Translations under genes and position numbers: made by a program
Shown here: piece by piece, positions 12,103-23,139 of the stretch
Layout: each line of letters begins with the position of its first letter
Numbering within the stretch: the first letter of the stretch is position 1
Notes under the pieces: model-generated
The model's input: the letters and a program-made list of their open reading frames with translations, nothing else
What the model was told of the DNA's origin: nothing
The model's database searches: none
DNA from: Strigamia acuminata
Lineage: Eukaryota > Arthropoda > Chilopoda > Geophilomorpha > Linotaeniidae
DNA length: 64,000 bases
Direction of reading: 5' to 3'
Assembly (NCBI GenBank): GCA_949358305.1
Contig: OX442316.1
Location: 4,526,001-4,590,000 of the forward strand

Positions 12103-12222
12103 TTCCGAATGTCGCGACTCTTACGTACAAATAGTCCAAAAAACCACAAGAAACACCGCCTAATTCAACACTCGAATCGATTCATCCACTCTTTTGCCAT
12201 CCAGCTGGCATTTTTCTCGTAG

Positions 12223-12239
12223 CTGGGGCCCATAACCCA
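12223..12239 (-). promoter_or_regulatory. Copia primer-binding site (tRNA-iMet anticodon arm)
   Basis: Adjacent to the 5' LTR the minus strand reads TGGGTTATGGGCCCCAG. This is complementary, apart from one extra G, to the anticodon stem-loop of eukaryotic initiator tRNA-Met, which contains GGGCCCATAACCC. Drosophila copia is known to prime from a 5' half-fragment of this tRNA, so this element probably uses the same mechanism. Confidence 0.85.
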
Positions 12240-12416
12240 TGTTGGGACAATTTCGTTAATTTTTGAAGAGAATTCACTCGTACATCATTCCATTCATCAC
12301 ATCATAACAATCACACATGTCAATTTATTGTTGCTCATATAATACAATTCTTTCATGGTTACTTACAACGTAACCATTCATAAAAACAACTCATTGTAAA
12401 CGAAATACTACTAACA
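12240..12416 (-). repeat. 5' LTR of the Copia element
   Basis: Identical by eye to the 3' LTR. It carries the promoter for the minus-strand transcript. The right-hand target duplication GTTAC follows directly at 12417-12421. Confidence 0.96.
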
Positions 12417-12421
12417 GTTAC

Positions 12422-13493
12422 TGTTTGGTTGGGGAATTACAGAAGGGTTAAGTGGAGCAAAAAACACTTAAAATGGAGGAATAGCATGTTTTTTTTTTAT
12501 TTTCAAAATAAATAAAGAAATGGTTAGACATTAATGTTTAGTGTTTGTTTGACATGTTTTAGGTGCGTCGATTTTTTTCTTCAATTGATTGGGCAGTAAA
12601 ATGAATTTATGGCTACAGAATAGCCCAGACACAGGCGACATCTGTGAAGAAATGTAGTAAGTTTAGCTCTAATATGATTGGTTGAATCTAGAAAATTGTT
12701 GTGAAATTTCAAGAATTGCAGCGCCATCTATGGGGATTTATTTAAACTATTTCACAAATGATTAGAAGGTTGTTTTTCAAGTTTTTGCAGGTTTTAAATG
12801 ATAAGGTTTAGCTCGCAAGGAAACTTATTTAAAAATTTCAATTGCCACTGAAGTAAGAGAAAACCTGCTGCCGCTGGTTAAAGTTAGGGTGGTATCTGAT
12901 CGCCTTCGAACAACTAATTTTTTATTCTTGATTAATGAAAACATTCCTGGCAAATGCTTTTGCAGTAGTTCATCTTGCAACGGTCCAAGAATTTCACTTT
13001 TAGCATCGCAATACGAATGCCTCCTTTGGTCTATGGCAATAGAATGGAACGTAATACTAATAGCCACTGCCGGGCTATACGCGAACTCATAAAGGTTGGC
13101 CTTTCTCCCATTGGCCAAGCCAATTCACTTGTGTAGTGATACAAAAAATAGACCAAAACACCAGAACTGCTAGAGTTACTTGTTGACATTTTGACTGTTT
13201 TCGGTGCAAATGCAAGGTCGAGTCCTCAAGAAAGGTGTTCCATAGACCCTATGCAGCTCCTAAAAGGGTCTTGCCTGTAGTGCCATCATCGCTCGGGAAT
13301 AAAATAAAAACAAAAACAACATATACTTTTGTATATTTTTTATTTTATAAAACTGTACAGTTTGCAACAACATAGGACAATGATGTTTGATTTTTTAAAA
13401 AAGTAAAGAAACCAACTGAAATTGTAATGACGTCCATCACTAGTTCAATCGACTGAATAGAAATTCAAGATAATGATGATGTTTTTGAAGTTT
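12422..13493. other. No supported gene; includes a 97-codon minus-strand frame
   Basis: The minus-strand frame 12825-13118 has a protein-like composition but no recognised domain, and an overlapping plus-strand frame is also open. A segment near 13129-13165 (caaaacaccagaac) resembles the interior of the inverted-repeat element in an Ack intron at 61.25 kb, so it is probably repeat-derived. TTTATT near 13340 gives AATAAA on the minus strand, suitable as a poly(A) signal for the chemosensory gene. Confidence 0.4.
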
Positions 13494-14261
13494 TCAACCT
13501 GTATTAGATGAAAATAAGGCAATAGATATAAAACAACTGTAAGTAATCAGTAGAAATAAGAAATTACCTTTGATTGGTTTATTTGGATGATCTCCTGCCA
13601 ACTCTTTAAGTGGTGCAGGAACTTCTTGAGGCACACCTTAAAAATAAAAAAATTCATCGATTAAAGCTATAAATTGAGGTGAGGAAACCACAACAAATCA
13701 TTCCCCTTCCTGGTCTATTTTCAAAATACATTACGACATTAAATTGCAGTTCTTACCAGTTGGCCTGTATTTTGCTAGAAGACGTTTGTAAACTTCCGGA
13801 TTTTGCTTTCGGAAACGTTTGATTACATCGTAAGCTCGGTCTTGTTCTTCCTTACTGCAACTGCGACATACTCCAGTGCGTGCAATTTGCTTTAAAACAA
13901 CTATTCAACGAAATAAAAGCAAAATAAGAGAAGAGCGACGTAGAAAATAGGCCTCGATTGATTTGCGAGAATAAAATATTAAATAAAATCAAAATTATTT
14001 ATAAATAACTTGCATGAATTGTTGATAATTCAGATTATGATAAGTCAAATAATTCATTTGAGTTTGTTACGTGGCTAAGCCATACCGTGAACCGAATAAC
14101 TTACCTTTGGCCTTTTCGCCAAATTTGGTGCAGGGCGCCTTGTCTTCTAGACAGTCGACCGTTTTGGCGACCAATTCGGGATTGCTCAAACCGACGGTGA
14201 TCTCGTCGGCAAGAACCAAAGCAAGAAGTGAAACTGCGCTCAAAAGGATCCACACTCGCAT
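13494..14261 (-). CDS. Chemosensory protein (OS-D/A10 family)
   Basis: Four coding exons were read on the minus strand: 14105-14261, 13757-13900, 13568-13636 and 13494-13498. They give 124 residues. A signal peptide (about residues 1-18, hydrophobic core LLSAVSLLALVLA) is followed by the four-cysteine OS-D pattern: Cys-X6-Cys, about 19 residues, then Cys-X2-Cys (VCRSC). The helical stretch after it ends in LLAKYRPTG. Intron 1 falls one base after a Lys codon, the position conserved in insect CSP genes. Such proteins are small secreted carriers of hydrophobic ligands, found in sensory and other tissues. I chose the Met at 14261 over the upstream in-frame ones at 14297 and 14291. Those lie too close to the TATA box and would spoil the signal peptide. 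The last exon contributes only Gly and the stop, so the 3' end is the least certain part. Confidence 0.88.
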
Positions 14262-14312
14262 GTTTGTTGCTGTTGTGTTCAAACTAATCATCCGCATTGG
14301 TTGATGCCCACG

Positions 14313-14322
14313 CTTTTATATC
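14313..14322 (-). promoter_or_regulatory. TATA box of the chemosensory protein gene
   Basis: The minus strand reads GATATAAAAG about 55 bases before the chosen start codon. Transcription would begin around 14283-14290, leaving a short 5' leader and excluding the upstream ATG at 14297. Confidence 0.7.
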
Positions 14323-14339
14323 GGTGGAAGCTGCTCTCA

Positions 14340-15320
14340 ATCGCGCAGCAAAAACTGGAAAATGGGGACAACACCATCACTTACCACTTACTTTCTCCCT
14401 TCCAAGTCTTAATTCAACTCCCCCTCTGCACAAAATTAGGTCAACAATATTTTTTTTACAGCCCCTAATGGTCAAAATTTTTATTTTATTTTATTATTAT
14501 TTATTTTTTTATTTTTTTGGATTTTGGAAATATTATTTATTGATTTATTTTTATTTTTTTTTGGTGAAATATTGCGAACTTTCTCTCTGGTTAACTGTCT
14601 TCCGTATGTGCAGTTTCCAGGAAGTTGACCTGGTTGTTAGGAGCCCCAAATCTTGAGCTTCTCTTACGGGCATTGGTCTCATTTTTTCCGAACAACTTTC
14701 ACTCAAAATTCTTCCCCACAGCGAAGGTGCGTTTGATATTGGTGGAGATTTTTTTGACTGGTTTAGAAGGAGGTTAAAACATGGTGGGGGGACAACCAGT
14801 GCAATTAAGAAAAACTTTTGGGTGGATGAACTTGGATCTGTTTCACAAGCGACCCACATTGAAAATGATAATAATGATAATGATACGGTAATAATAAATA
14901 AATAAAAATAAAAGTAATAGTTATTTATGAGTAAATTATGGTTCGTTTATTTATATTTTTATGATTTATTGCACAGATAAATTATTCTAATTTTTTAATT
15001 TTTTTTTTTATTCCGAGTCTGAAATTATTTCCTGTTTTACATTATGTTGGTTTTATAACTAAATTTACAACGTTTTTATAATTTAGAAAAAAATAATATA
15101 TAATTTTGATTGCCAAGGTTTTATTCCAGTAATAAATTAAATTGCAGTACATTGAAATCAAATTTTTCCTCATTAGATTCTAACACAGATCCAATAATCT
15201 GTTATTGTTGTGTTGTTGACAATGTGAATTGAGTGTTCCAACACTCCATTATCTCGTGGTTTATTATTATTATTCACATTCGACATTACAGCTTTTGTTC
15301 TGACATAACAACTTAAGAAA
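14340..15320. other. Intergenic, no gene seen
   Basis: AT-rich spacer between the divergent chemosensory and elongase genes. Long T and A runs lie near 14460-14560 and 14990-15010. No coding-like island or transposon ends were seen. Confidence 0.5.
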
Positions 15321-16593
15321 ATGGGTTTATCCGAGACCATTTCTTTCTACTACAACAATTTTATTCGGCAAAGCGGTAAATATTTTATTTTAAATTTTTT
15401 TAAATTATTTTTTATTATTTTTTTTTGGTTGTTATTAATTTATTTTCCTTTTCCCACTCGCGTCTAGACCGCCGAGTTCAAGACTGGGCTTTGGTGAGAA
15501 CCCCTTGGCCCAGTTGCATAATCACTTGTATTTACTTTCTTCTCGTGACCTGGGGTAGAAAACTGATGGAGAATCGTCCTGCATGGAATCTGAAGTCAGT
15601 TCTTATTCCCTACAATGTTGCAATGATGAGTCAATCTGCTTTTATATTCAAAGAGGTTTTTATTTTGGATTTTTTTTTATGAAATTTGAATAAATTATCA
15701 ATTGGTAAATATTATTTTTTGTATAGTTTATGCTTTCTGCTTATCAGCTCAACTATAGTTTAAATTGTCAGCCATTAGAGAGAGTGTTTACACCACAAGC
15801 TATGAGAGTAAGGGAATTTATTATAAAAGGTGTAAATATGTGAAATAAAAAATTGATTTAATTTTAATTAGATGGCTGCTGCTTCTTGGTGGTTTTTTAT
15901 ATCCAAAATTGTGGAAATGTTTGACACTGTAAGTACGAAAGTTGGTCAGGTCTAACTGGTGCTGCTCTGATTGAATGTGGAGGATTTTATTGGAACTAAA
16001 CGCAGCGCCTGACGTTGGCAAAAATTGAAATTAATTTTTTTTTTTGTGAATTTGAAAAGGTTTTTCTTATTTTGAGAAAAAAAAGAAGAACAATTAAGTT
16101 TTCTGCATGTATTTCATCATGGAACCATGGTTGTTAACCAATGGCTGGCTTGTAAATTCATTCCAGGCGGCCATGGTGAGTTGTACGGGCCAATAATGGA
16201 ATTATTCAAAAGAGAAAATCCTATTTTGCAGCTTTTCTTCAAGGACTGTTCGACAGTTTCATTCATGTAGTTATGTATGGATATTATTTTCTGAGTGCTC
16301 TGGGACCTAAAATTCAGAAATATTTGTGGTGGAAGAAATATCTAACAACTTTACAACTGGTTTTACAAACTGACTGTATAGTTAATGTGCTTTCATTATA
16401 ATAATGGAGTTTGTTTTAGTGTCAGTTTGTACTGTTGGTGGTGCATCTGTCTGTGGGCAGAGTGAACAACTGTGACTTTCCATGGACAGTTGCATATTAT
16501 GGAGGTTTTTATAGTATTATTTTGTTCATACTTTTTGTCAATTTTTACAAGAATGCTTACCAACAACAACAGTTGAAGCTGTCTAAAGAGTAA
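15321..16593 (+). CDS. Very-long-chain fatty-acid elongase (ELOVL), frameshifted
   Basis: Seven exons: 15321-15375, 15468-15655, 15727-15807, 15872-15928, 16060-16175, 16232-16359 and 16420-16593. The product is an ER membrane 3-ketoacyl-CoA synthase that adds two carbons from malonyl-CoA to long acyl-CoAs. Family landmarks in order are [26 protein letters not shown], the catalytic histidine box HVFHH, the [12 protein letters not shown] segment, and a hydrophobic tail ending KLSKE. These point to the ELOVL4/7-like group. Expected length is about 265 residues, normal for the family. Exon 5 is 116 nt where the intron phases demand 115. The run of eight A at 16077-16084 carries one base too many, so LRKK and the histidine box are in different frames. 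This is either an assembly error or a recent inactivating change. All other junctions keep phase, and the residues around them look conserved. Confidence 0.9.
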
Positions 16594-16604
16594 GCAAATG
16601 ATGA

Positions 16605-16610
16605 AATAAA
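16605..16610 (+). terminator. Poly(A) signal of the elongase gene
   Basis: AATAAA lies twelve bases after the stop codon, which gives a very short 3' UTR. Confidence 0.6.
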
Positions 16611-16619
16611 TTGTTATTT

Positions 16620-17280
16620 TAAAATAATTTAATTTATTTTAATTAAATTCTAATTAAAAACCATTTTTACACACTTCAAAAAATGTATGTATAAAATTCA
16701 TCAAATAATAGCCACATTTCTGAGTTGGAAATAAATTGTGAAATACATAATTTGCAACTTTCTCGGCAAAGGAGTCCAATCTTTTCTAAATGTGTTATTT
16801 TAAATTTAAAATTATTTTTTCTTACTGGAATCCATTTCCATCTAAAGATTGCAAGAAAAAACTGTAGAATTGTCAATTAATCTAAAATATATTTCTCAAT
16901 TTCATTTTTAACTTGATGAGCCAGAATCACGAGTAGTAAATTTCAAGATATCAAATTGTATAATGCATGACTTGTAAAAACAACTATTAGATATAAATAT
17001 ATCTAAAATCAAATCATTTAAAGATAATTAAAAGAATTGTTTCAGAAAAACAAATTTACCAATAAACACGTAAAAGAAACCACAATTATTCGACTTTAAA
17101 ACAAATTATTTCCTCTCATTTTCCTGTTTCAAAAGGAAACTCATTTCCACTTTAATTTCGTGGAATTTTGTGGAATAAATTCAATACATAAATCAACTAT
17201 ACATCTCTTGTATGTGCATCGGTCTCACGCTAGACCACCATGACTCATTATTTTCCGCTGCACTCGCTTGGCTGCACTAC
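16620..17280. other. Intergenic, no gene seen
   Basis: AT-rich spacer between the elongase and the protease gene. The 66-codon minus-strand frame at 16676-16876 is not supported by composition or splice sites. Confidence 0.5.
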
Positions 17281-17293
17281 TAGTCACCTGACA

Positions 17294-17301
17294 TCATGTG
17301 A
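17294..17301 (+). promoter_or_regulatory. M-box/E-box TCATGTGA upstream of the protease
   Basis: TCATGTGA, the M-box recognised by MITF/TFE-family bHLH-Zip factors, lies 88 bases before the protease start codon, beside a second TCACCTGA. In animals this factor family drives lysosomal genes. A role here is inference from position and motif only. Confidence 0.35.
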
Positions 17302-17388
17302 TACAAAGTCACGAGTTATTTGGATGTTGTTGTCGATGACATTCAGATACCGGTTGATGCTTGAAGAGTGAAAAACAACTAAATTACA

Positions 17389-19629
<2,241 letters not shown>

Positions 19630-19842
19630 GTTTAGATTTGTGAAGAAAAGACTCGAGTGTTGTTTGGAATGTTGTTTACAAATGATTAAAATGTTTGAAC
19701 AAATTAAATGTTATTTTTTCATAAATTAATGAACGAAAAACAGTTAACTTTGATATGGTTGTGCACAAAATTGAATGAAAAAAAGAAAGTATCAGTGATG
19801 TATTATTATTATTATTATTTGTTCCAAATGGATGATATTAGA

Positions 19843-19848
19843 AATAAA
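19843..19848 (+). terminator. Poly(A) signal of the protease gene
   Basis: AATAAA, 214 bases after the stop codon. No nearer perfect signal was seen. Confidence 0.6.
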
Positions 19849-19969
19849 GTTAACCATTAAAAAAAGGATTTCTTTTCATTTTGTGTTTCTTGATTTTCTG
19901 TCGGAGAAACCTCTTTTTTCCAAACTGCGCGCGAATTTCGTTTGGAAAATCATTTGTTGAAACAACAAG

Positions 19970-20562
19970 ATGGCTGACTTGGTAAGGCCGGATTTGGATA
20001 AATTAATTATTATTGAAGATTCTAATGAATTTACAACTTTAGTAAGATACGTTGCTTAGCAAGTCTTTAGAGATTTTTGTTTGTAGTTTTTAGCATCAGA
20101 TGCCACCATGCGGCTAGTTGACGTTTCTTCTCGAAATTTCTGTGAGTTTTCATTGGGTATTCAAATTAGATGATGAGGAATTTGCTATTTTGCATTTTTG
20201 TCTTTTGCTAAAATTTTCATTAGTTTTTTCCGGCTTGCACAAGAAGCAGACGGCGTCTGAGGTAAGTGTTACTCGAAGTTTTTAGTTTTTAGCTGTAATT
20301 AGACGTTTTCTTATTTTCTTCTTTTTTATTGTGCAATTAATTGTTAGACGTTTTAGTGCATATAATTTATTTGCGCTTAAATTTTATAAATTTCCATACA
20401 GTGTTATTCACAATTGTGTTTCGCGTTAAATATCACATTAGTCAAGGCGTGAGCATACAGGTATTTACTTAGTTAGTTTTAGGTACGGTATTTAATATTT
20501 GTTATCAAAATTTATTACAACTTCGGTTTTTATTAATTTATTTTGTTTTTTTTTAGGTTTAA
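19970..20562 (+). CDS. Possible four-exon small gene, 57 residues
   Basis: ATG in the context ACAAGATGGCTG starts a frame with exons 19970-20041, 20087-20141, 20224-20261 and a last coding fragment 20557-20562 (Val-stop). All junctions are GT-AG (GTAAGA, GTGAGT, GTAAGT) and in phase. The predicted protein starts MADLVRPDLDKL and ends HKKQTASEV. There is no signal peptide or membrane segment. I do not recognise the family. The long 3' region contains a strong hairpin and ends near an AATAAA at about 21023. An alternative donor, GTAAGG, at 19982 would leave four codons in exon 1. It could also be a non-coding RNA with a chance frame. Confidence 0.45.
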
Positions 20563-20833
20563 TCGTGGACCCAATCCCGCAGACGAATGACAGTGAGCCG
20601 TAGACCGCTAATAGTATTATTTTAATCTCAAACTATTTTTGTATAATTATTTTTATTCATAGTTTATCTCATATTTTTGTATAATTATTGTTTTTGCTCA
20701 TATTTTATCTTATATTTTTGTATAATTGTTTGTAGTCATGTATAACTCTTGTATTTTGTTATATTTAGTTGCTAATTTTTTATGTTTAGGTTAAAACCCT
20801 CATCACTGAGAAGACATCGTGGGATATCTCTTT

Positions 20834-20866
20834 GGGGACCCAGAAAGTGGCATACTCTGGGTCCCC
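20834..20866 (+). ncRNA. Perfect 11-bp hairpin in the small gene's 3' region
   Basis: GGGGACCCAGA is followed by an 11-base loop and the exact complement TCTGGGTCCCC. The GC-rich stem stands out in AT-rich sequence and lies in the presumed 3' UTR of the small gene. It may be a structural RNA element. It is too short for a typical pre-miRNA. Confidence 0.4.
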
Positions 20867-21054
20867 GTGTGGGTAAAACGGTGGAGTCTCAAGGGGGATG
20901 TTTACCTGAGACAATCCATTAAATGATCCGTTATAACCCGGTTCAATGTTTTATTTGCCATTAATTTTCCTTTTAAGGAAAAATTTGTAAAATATTTTTG
21001 TGTATAAAATTTATTTTTATTTCAATAAAGTTTTTATTTTCTATAAGCTATGTC

Positions 21055-21130
21055 ATTTCGTCAAAAATATTCTAAGTCCAAAAAGGTGAATCTATGCCAA
21101 ATTTTTATAGGTTTGGACTTAGAATAAAAA
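21055..21130. repeat. Inverted repeat ATTCTAAGTCCAAA
   Basis: A 14-base arm (ATTCTAAGTCCAAA) and its complement are separated by about 30 bases. They lie just after the small gene's poly(A) site. This could be a small hairpin element or a terminus of an old transposon. Confidence 0.5.
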
Positions 21131-21189
21131 GGGGAGGTATACAGATTTCACATTTTATTTGTTCCTATATTTAAATAAAACGCAAAGAA

Positions 21190-21773
21190 GTTTATAAAAC
21201 AAATTTTATTCAAAAATAATGAATTATTAATTTTGTATAATTTTTTTTTCAAAATTACACAAAATGTAATAACTAAACATATACAAAAATATGCAACAAA
21301 TTACATAAAATAAACTATATAACTTAAAATAAAAATATTAACACTAAATAGCGACACTGAAGTCCACACTCGTCAGTAGTTCCCAGGGCCTTTCGCTGGA
21401 AACCATGCGTTAAACCTGAAAAGAAACAAAGTAATAACTTATATGAATAATGAGCTTAAACCAAATTGAAAAAACTTCAAATTAAACCGATAAAAGCAAC
21501 TAAACATTAACATACAACGAAAACCATTCAGTCCTCCGTTCGTTAACGCAGGCATACAAATTCTTGAACTTAAAAAGAATACCTGCAACCCGTTAGTTTC
21601 TTAAACAACACTTAAAATGCTTTAAATAAAACTACTAACCAAAACACTAGCTAAACCTTAAAAACACTTATTATTAAATACAATTGCATGCAGAGCTGTC
21701 AAAAGAACGAAAACGCTACAAATTATATAAAAGCTATAGAAAAGCCTAAAGTGAAAAAAAAGCCAAACTCACC
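21190..21773 (-). ncRNA. Candidate spliced minus-strand transcript
   Basis: On the minus strand a GC-richer leader ends at 21773 in the donor TTTTAG|GTGAGTTT. An acceptor TTTTCAG ends at 21416. The second exon holds a 20-codon frame (21344-21406, MVSSERPWELL...) and TTTATT near 21205 supplies AATAAA. The leader includes the self-complementary ATCGGCACGCCGAT. No known product was recognised. It could be a non-coding RNA or a short-ORF gene convergent with its plus-strand neighbour. Confidence 0.3.
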
Positions 21774-21799
21774 TAAAATCGGCGTGCCGATCCTCCACC

Positions 21800-23100
21800 G
21801 ACCGAGCTGAGGAATGAGCGAGGAATGAGCATAGATATATTTTCTATCTACGTAATGAGCAAAACCGAGCGACTAATTTACATAGCCAATCAAAAACCAT
21901 GGAAAAATCTAGAAGTGTGACAACGTCCCGCCACACATATTCCACCTAGTGATAAAAAAATAACCATAGAAATCTTTTAGCTACATCTGTAGAAATTATC
22001 ACTATTCTATTCTAATAACAAAAATTTTGCAATAAAAAAATTATACTTTCTTCCTTCGTGTCAAACGGAATATAATTTTTGCTTTTTATCACATAACACT
22101 TGATACGATTCAGTAAATTATGTAAATTAAATTGATGTAGGCGAATTGATGGTTCGAGATAGATCGTGCGAGTTCGAATCCCATTCTTGTAATTTTTCGA
22201 ATTTTTTTTTTTTTAAATGTTTTTTAAGCTCAACTAAACTATGACTAATTTCGAAGTCCTTTGATAAACGACGAGGTGGCGGGTTGCGAGTCATTTGGAT
22301 TTGATTCATTGAAATATGCAATGGTTCATTTATTTCCCGTTGGGTGGTAGCACTTGATCGGTGCAAGATTTGCTGATGTGATGCGAGCCAGCATCAAATT
22401 TCCGCACATATTTTGTGAAATAACATAGCACAAATATTTATACATCATTTCAAACGTTCGTTTCAGAAAAAGTGAACAAATAACGTAAGAAAAAGCTACA
22501 AATTGTGTACTCGCCAAAATCCATCAAAAACTGTTTGTCTTTGCAAAAATCCTCAAAAACTACTTGTAAGCTTATTTACTAAAGTTCAGTACGGGTGCTA
22601 CAATACAGTAAAGTAATAAAAAGCTACAAGTTGTGTATCAGAATTTAAGAATATATTTGCTAAACAGGGAACACTGTGTCTGTTGCCGCTTTCACTTGTT
22701 CTTGCATTTATTTTTCATTTTCATCATCGATTGTTTTCTTTCCGTGCTTGCAAATAACAAATCTGCTAATCTACGTGATTTGCACGACCTAAAAATTTAA
22801 AAATAATTAAATAACACTTGAAAAATTAACCGCTGTGTTGATAATTACCTTGCAAAAAAAAAATAACAGCCAATTTAGCAGTCAATTCAAATCGTTTAAA
22901 ATGCTTGAATCCTCGCACCCAACCGCCATCGCCATCTATAGTTAAATCAAACAATCAAACAACTTTCCTCCCATCATTAAATGTGACCAAATAACGACCA
23001 AAACCTAAAAACTAACACATTTGAACTCCTTAATTCAACAAAACAAAACCGAAATTCAACTTTCTATTGTAAAATTGTCAAAATGAGCCAATTTTCCAAT
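21800..23100. other. Intergenic, no gene seen
   Basis: AT-rich. Near 22160-22190 there is a TTCGAATCC sequence resembling the tRNA B box followed by a T run, but it cannot be folded into a tRNA. It may be a decayed tRNA-derived SINE. Confidence 0.4.
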
Positions 23101-23139
23101 CAAAACAACATAAACCGTTACGAATCATTAAAAAATGTC

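Larger units (their letters stand above)
7685..12416 (-). mobile_element. Complete Ty1/copia LTR retrotransposon
   Basis: The 4,732-bp element is bounded by two 177-bp LTRs that appear identical over their whole length and have TG...CA ends. A perfect 5-bp target duplication GTTAC flanks it (7680-7684 and 12417-12421). It is transcribed on the minus strand. Its order is 5' LTR (12240-12416), primer-binding site, one uninterrupted gag-pol frame, purine-rich tract and 3' LTR (7685-7861). Identical LTRs, an intact frame and an intact target duplication all indicate a recent insertion that may still be active. The domain order protease-integrase-RT-RNase H places it in the copia superfamily. Confidence 0.97.

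Noticed and set aside
14259-14297. Upstream start codons for the chemosensory protein
   Set aside because: They lie at or before the likely transcription start set by the TATA box and would add a polar leader before the signal peptide.
15821-16021. 66-codon minus-strand frame over the elongase intron
   Set aside because: It crosses a plus-strand exon and intron of a clearly identified gene and shows no independent features.
22140-22200. tRNA gene suggested by TTCGAATCC and a following T run
   Set aside because: The T-arm stem does not pair and no acceptor or anticodon stem forms; at best a decayed SINE.
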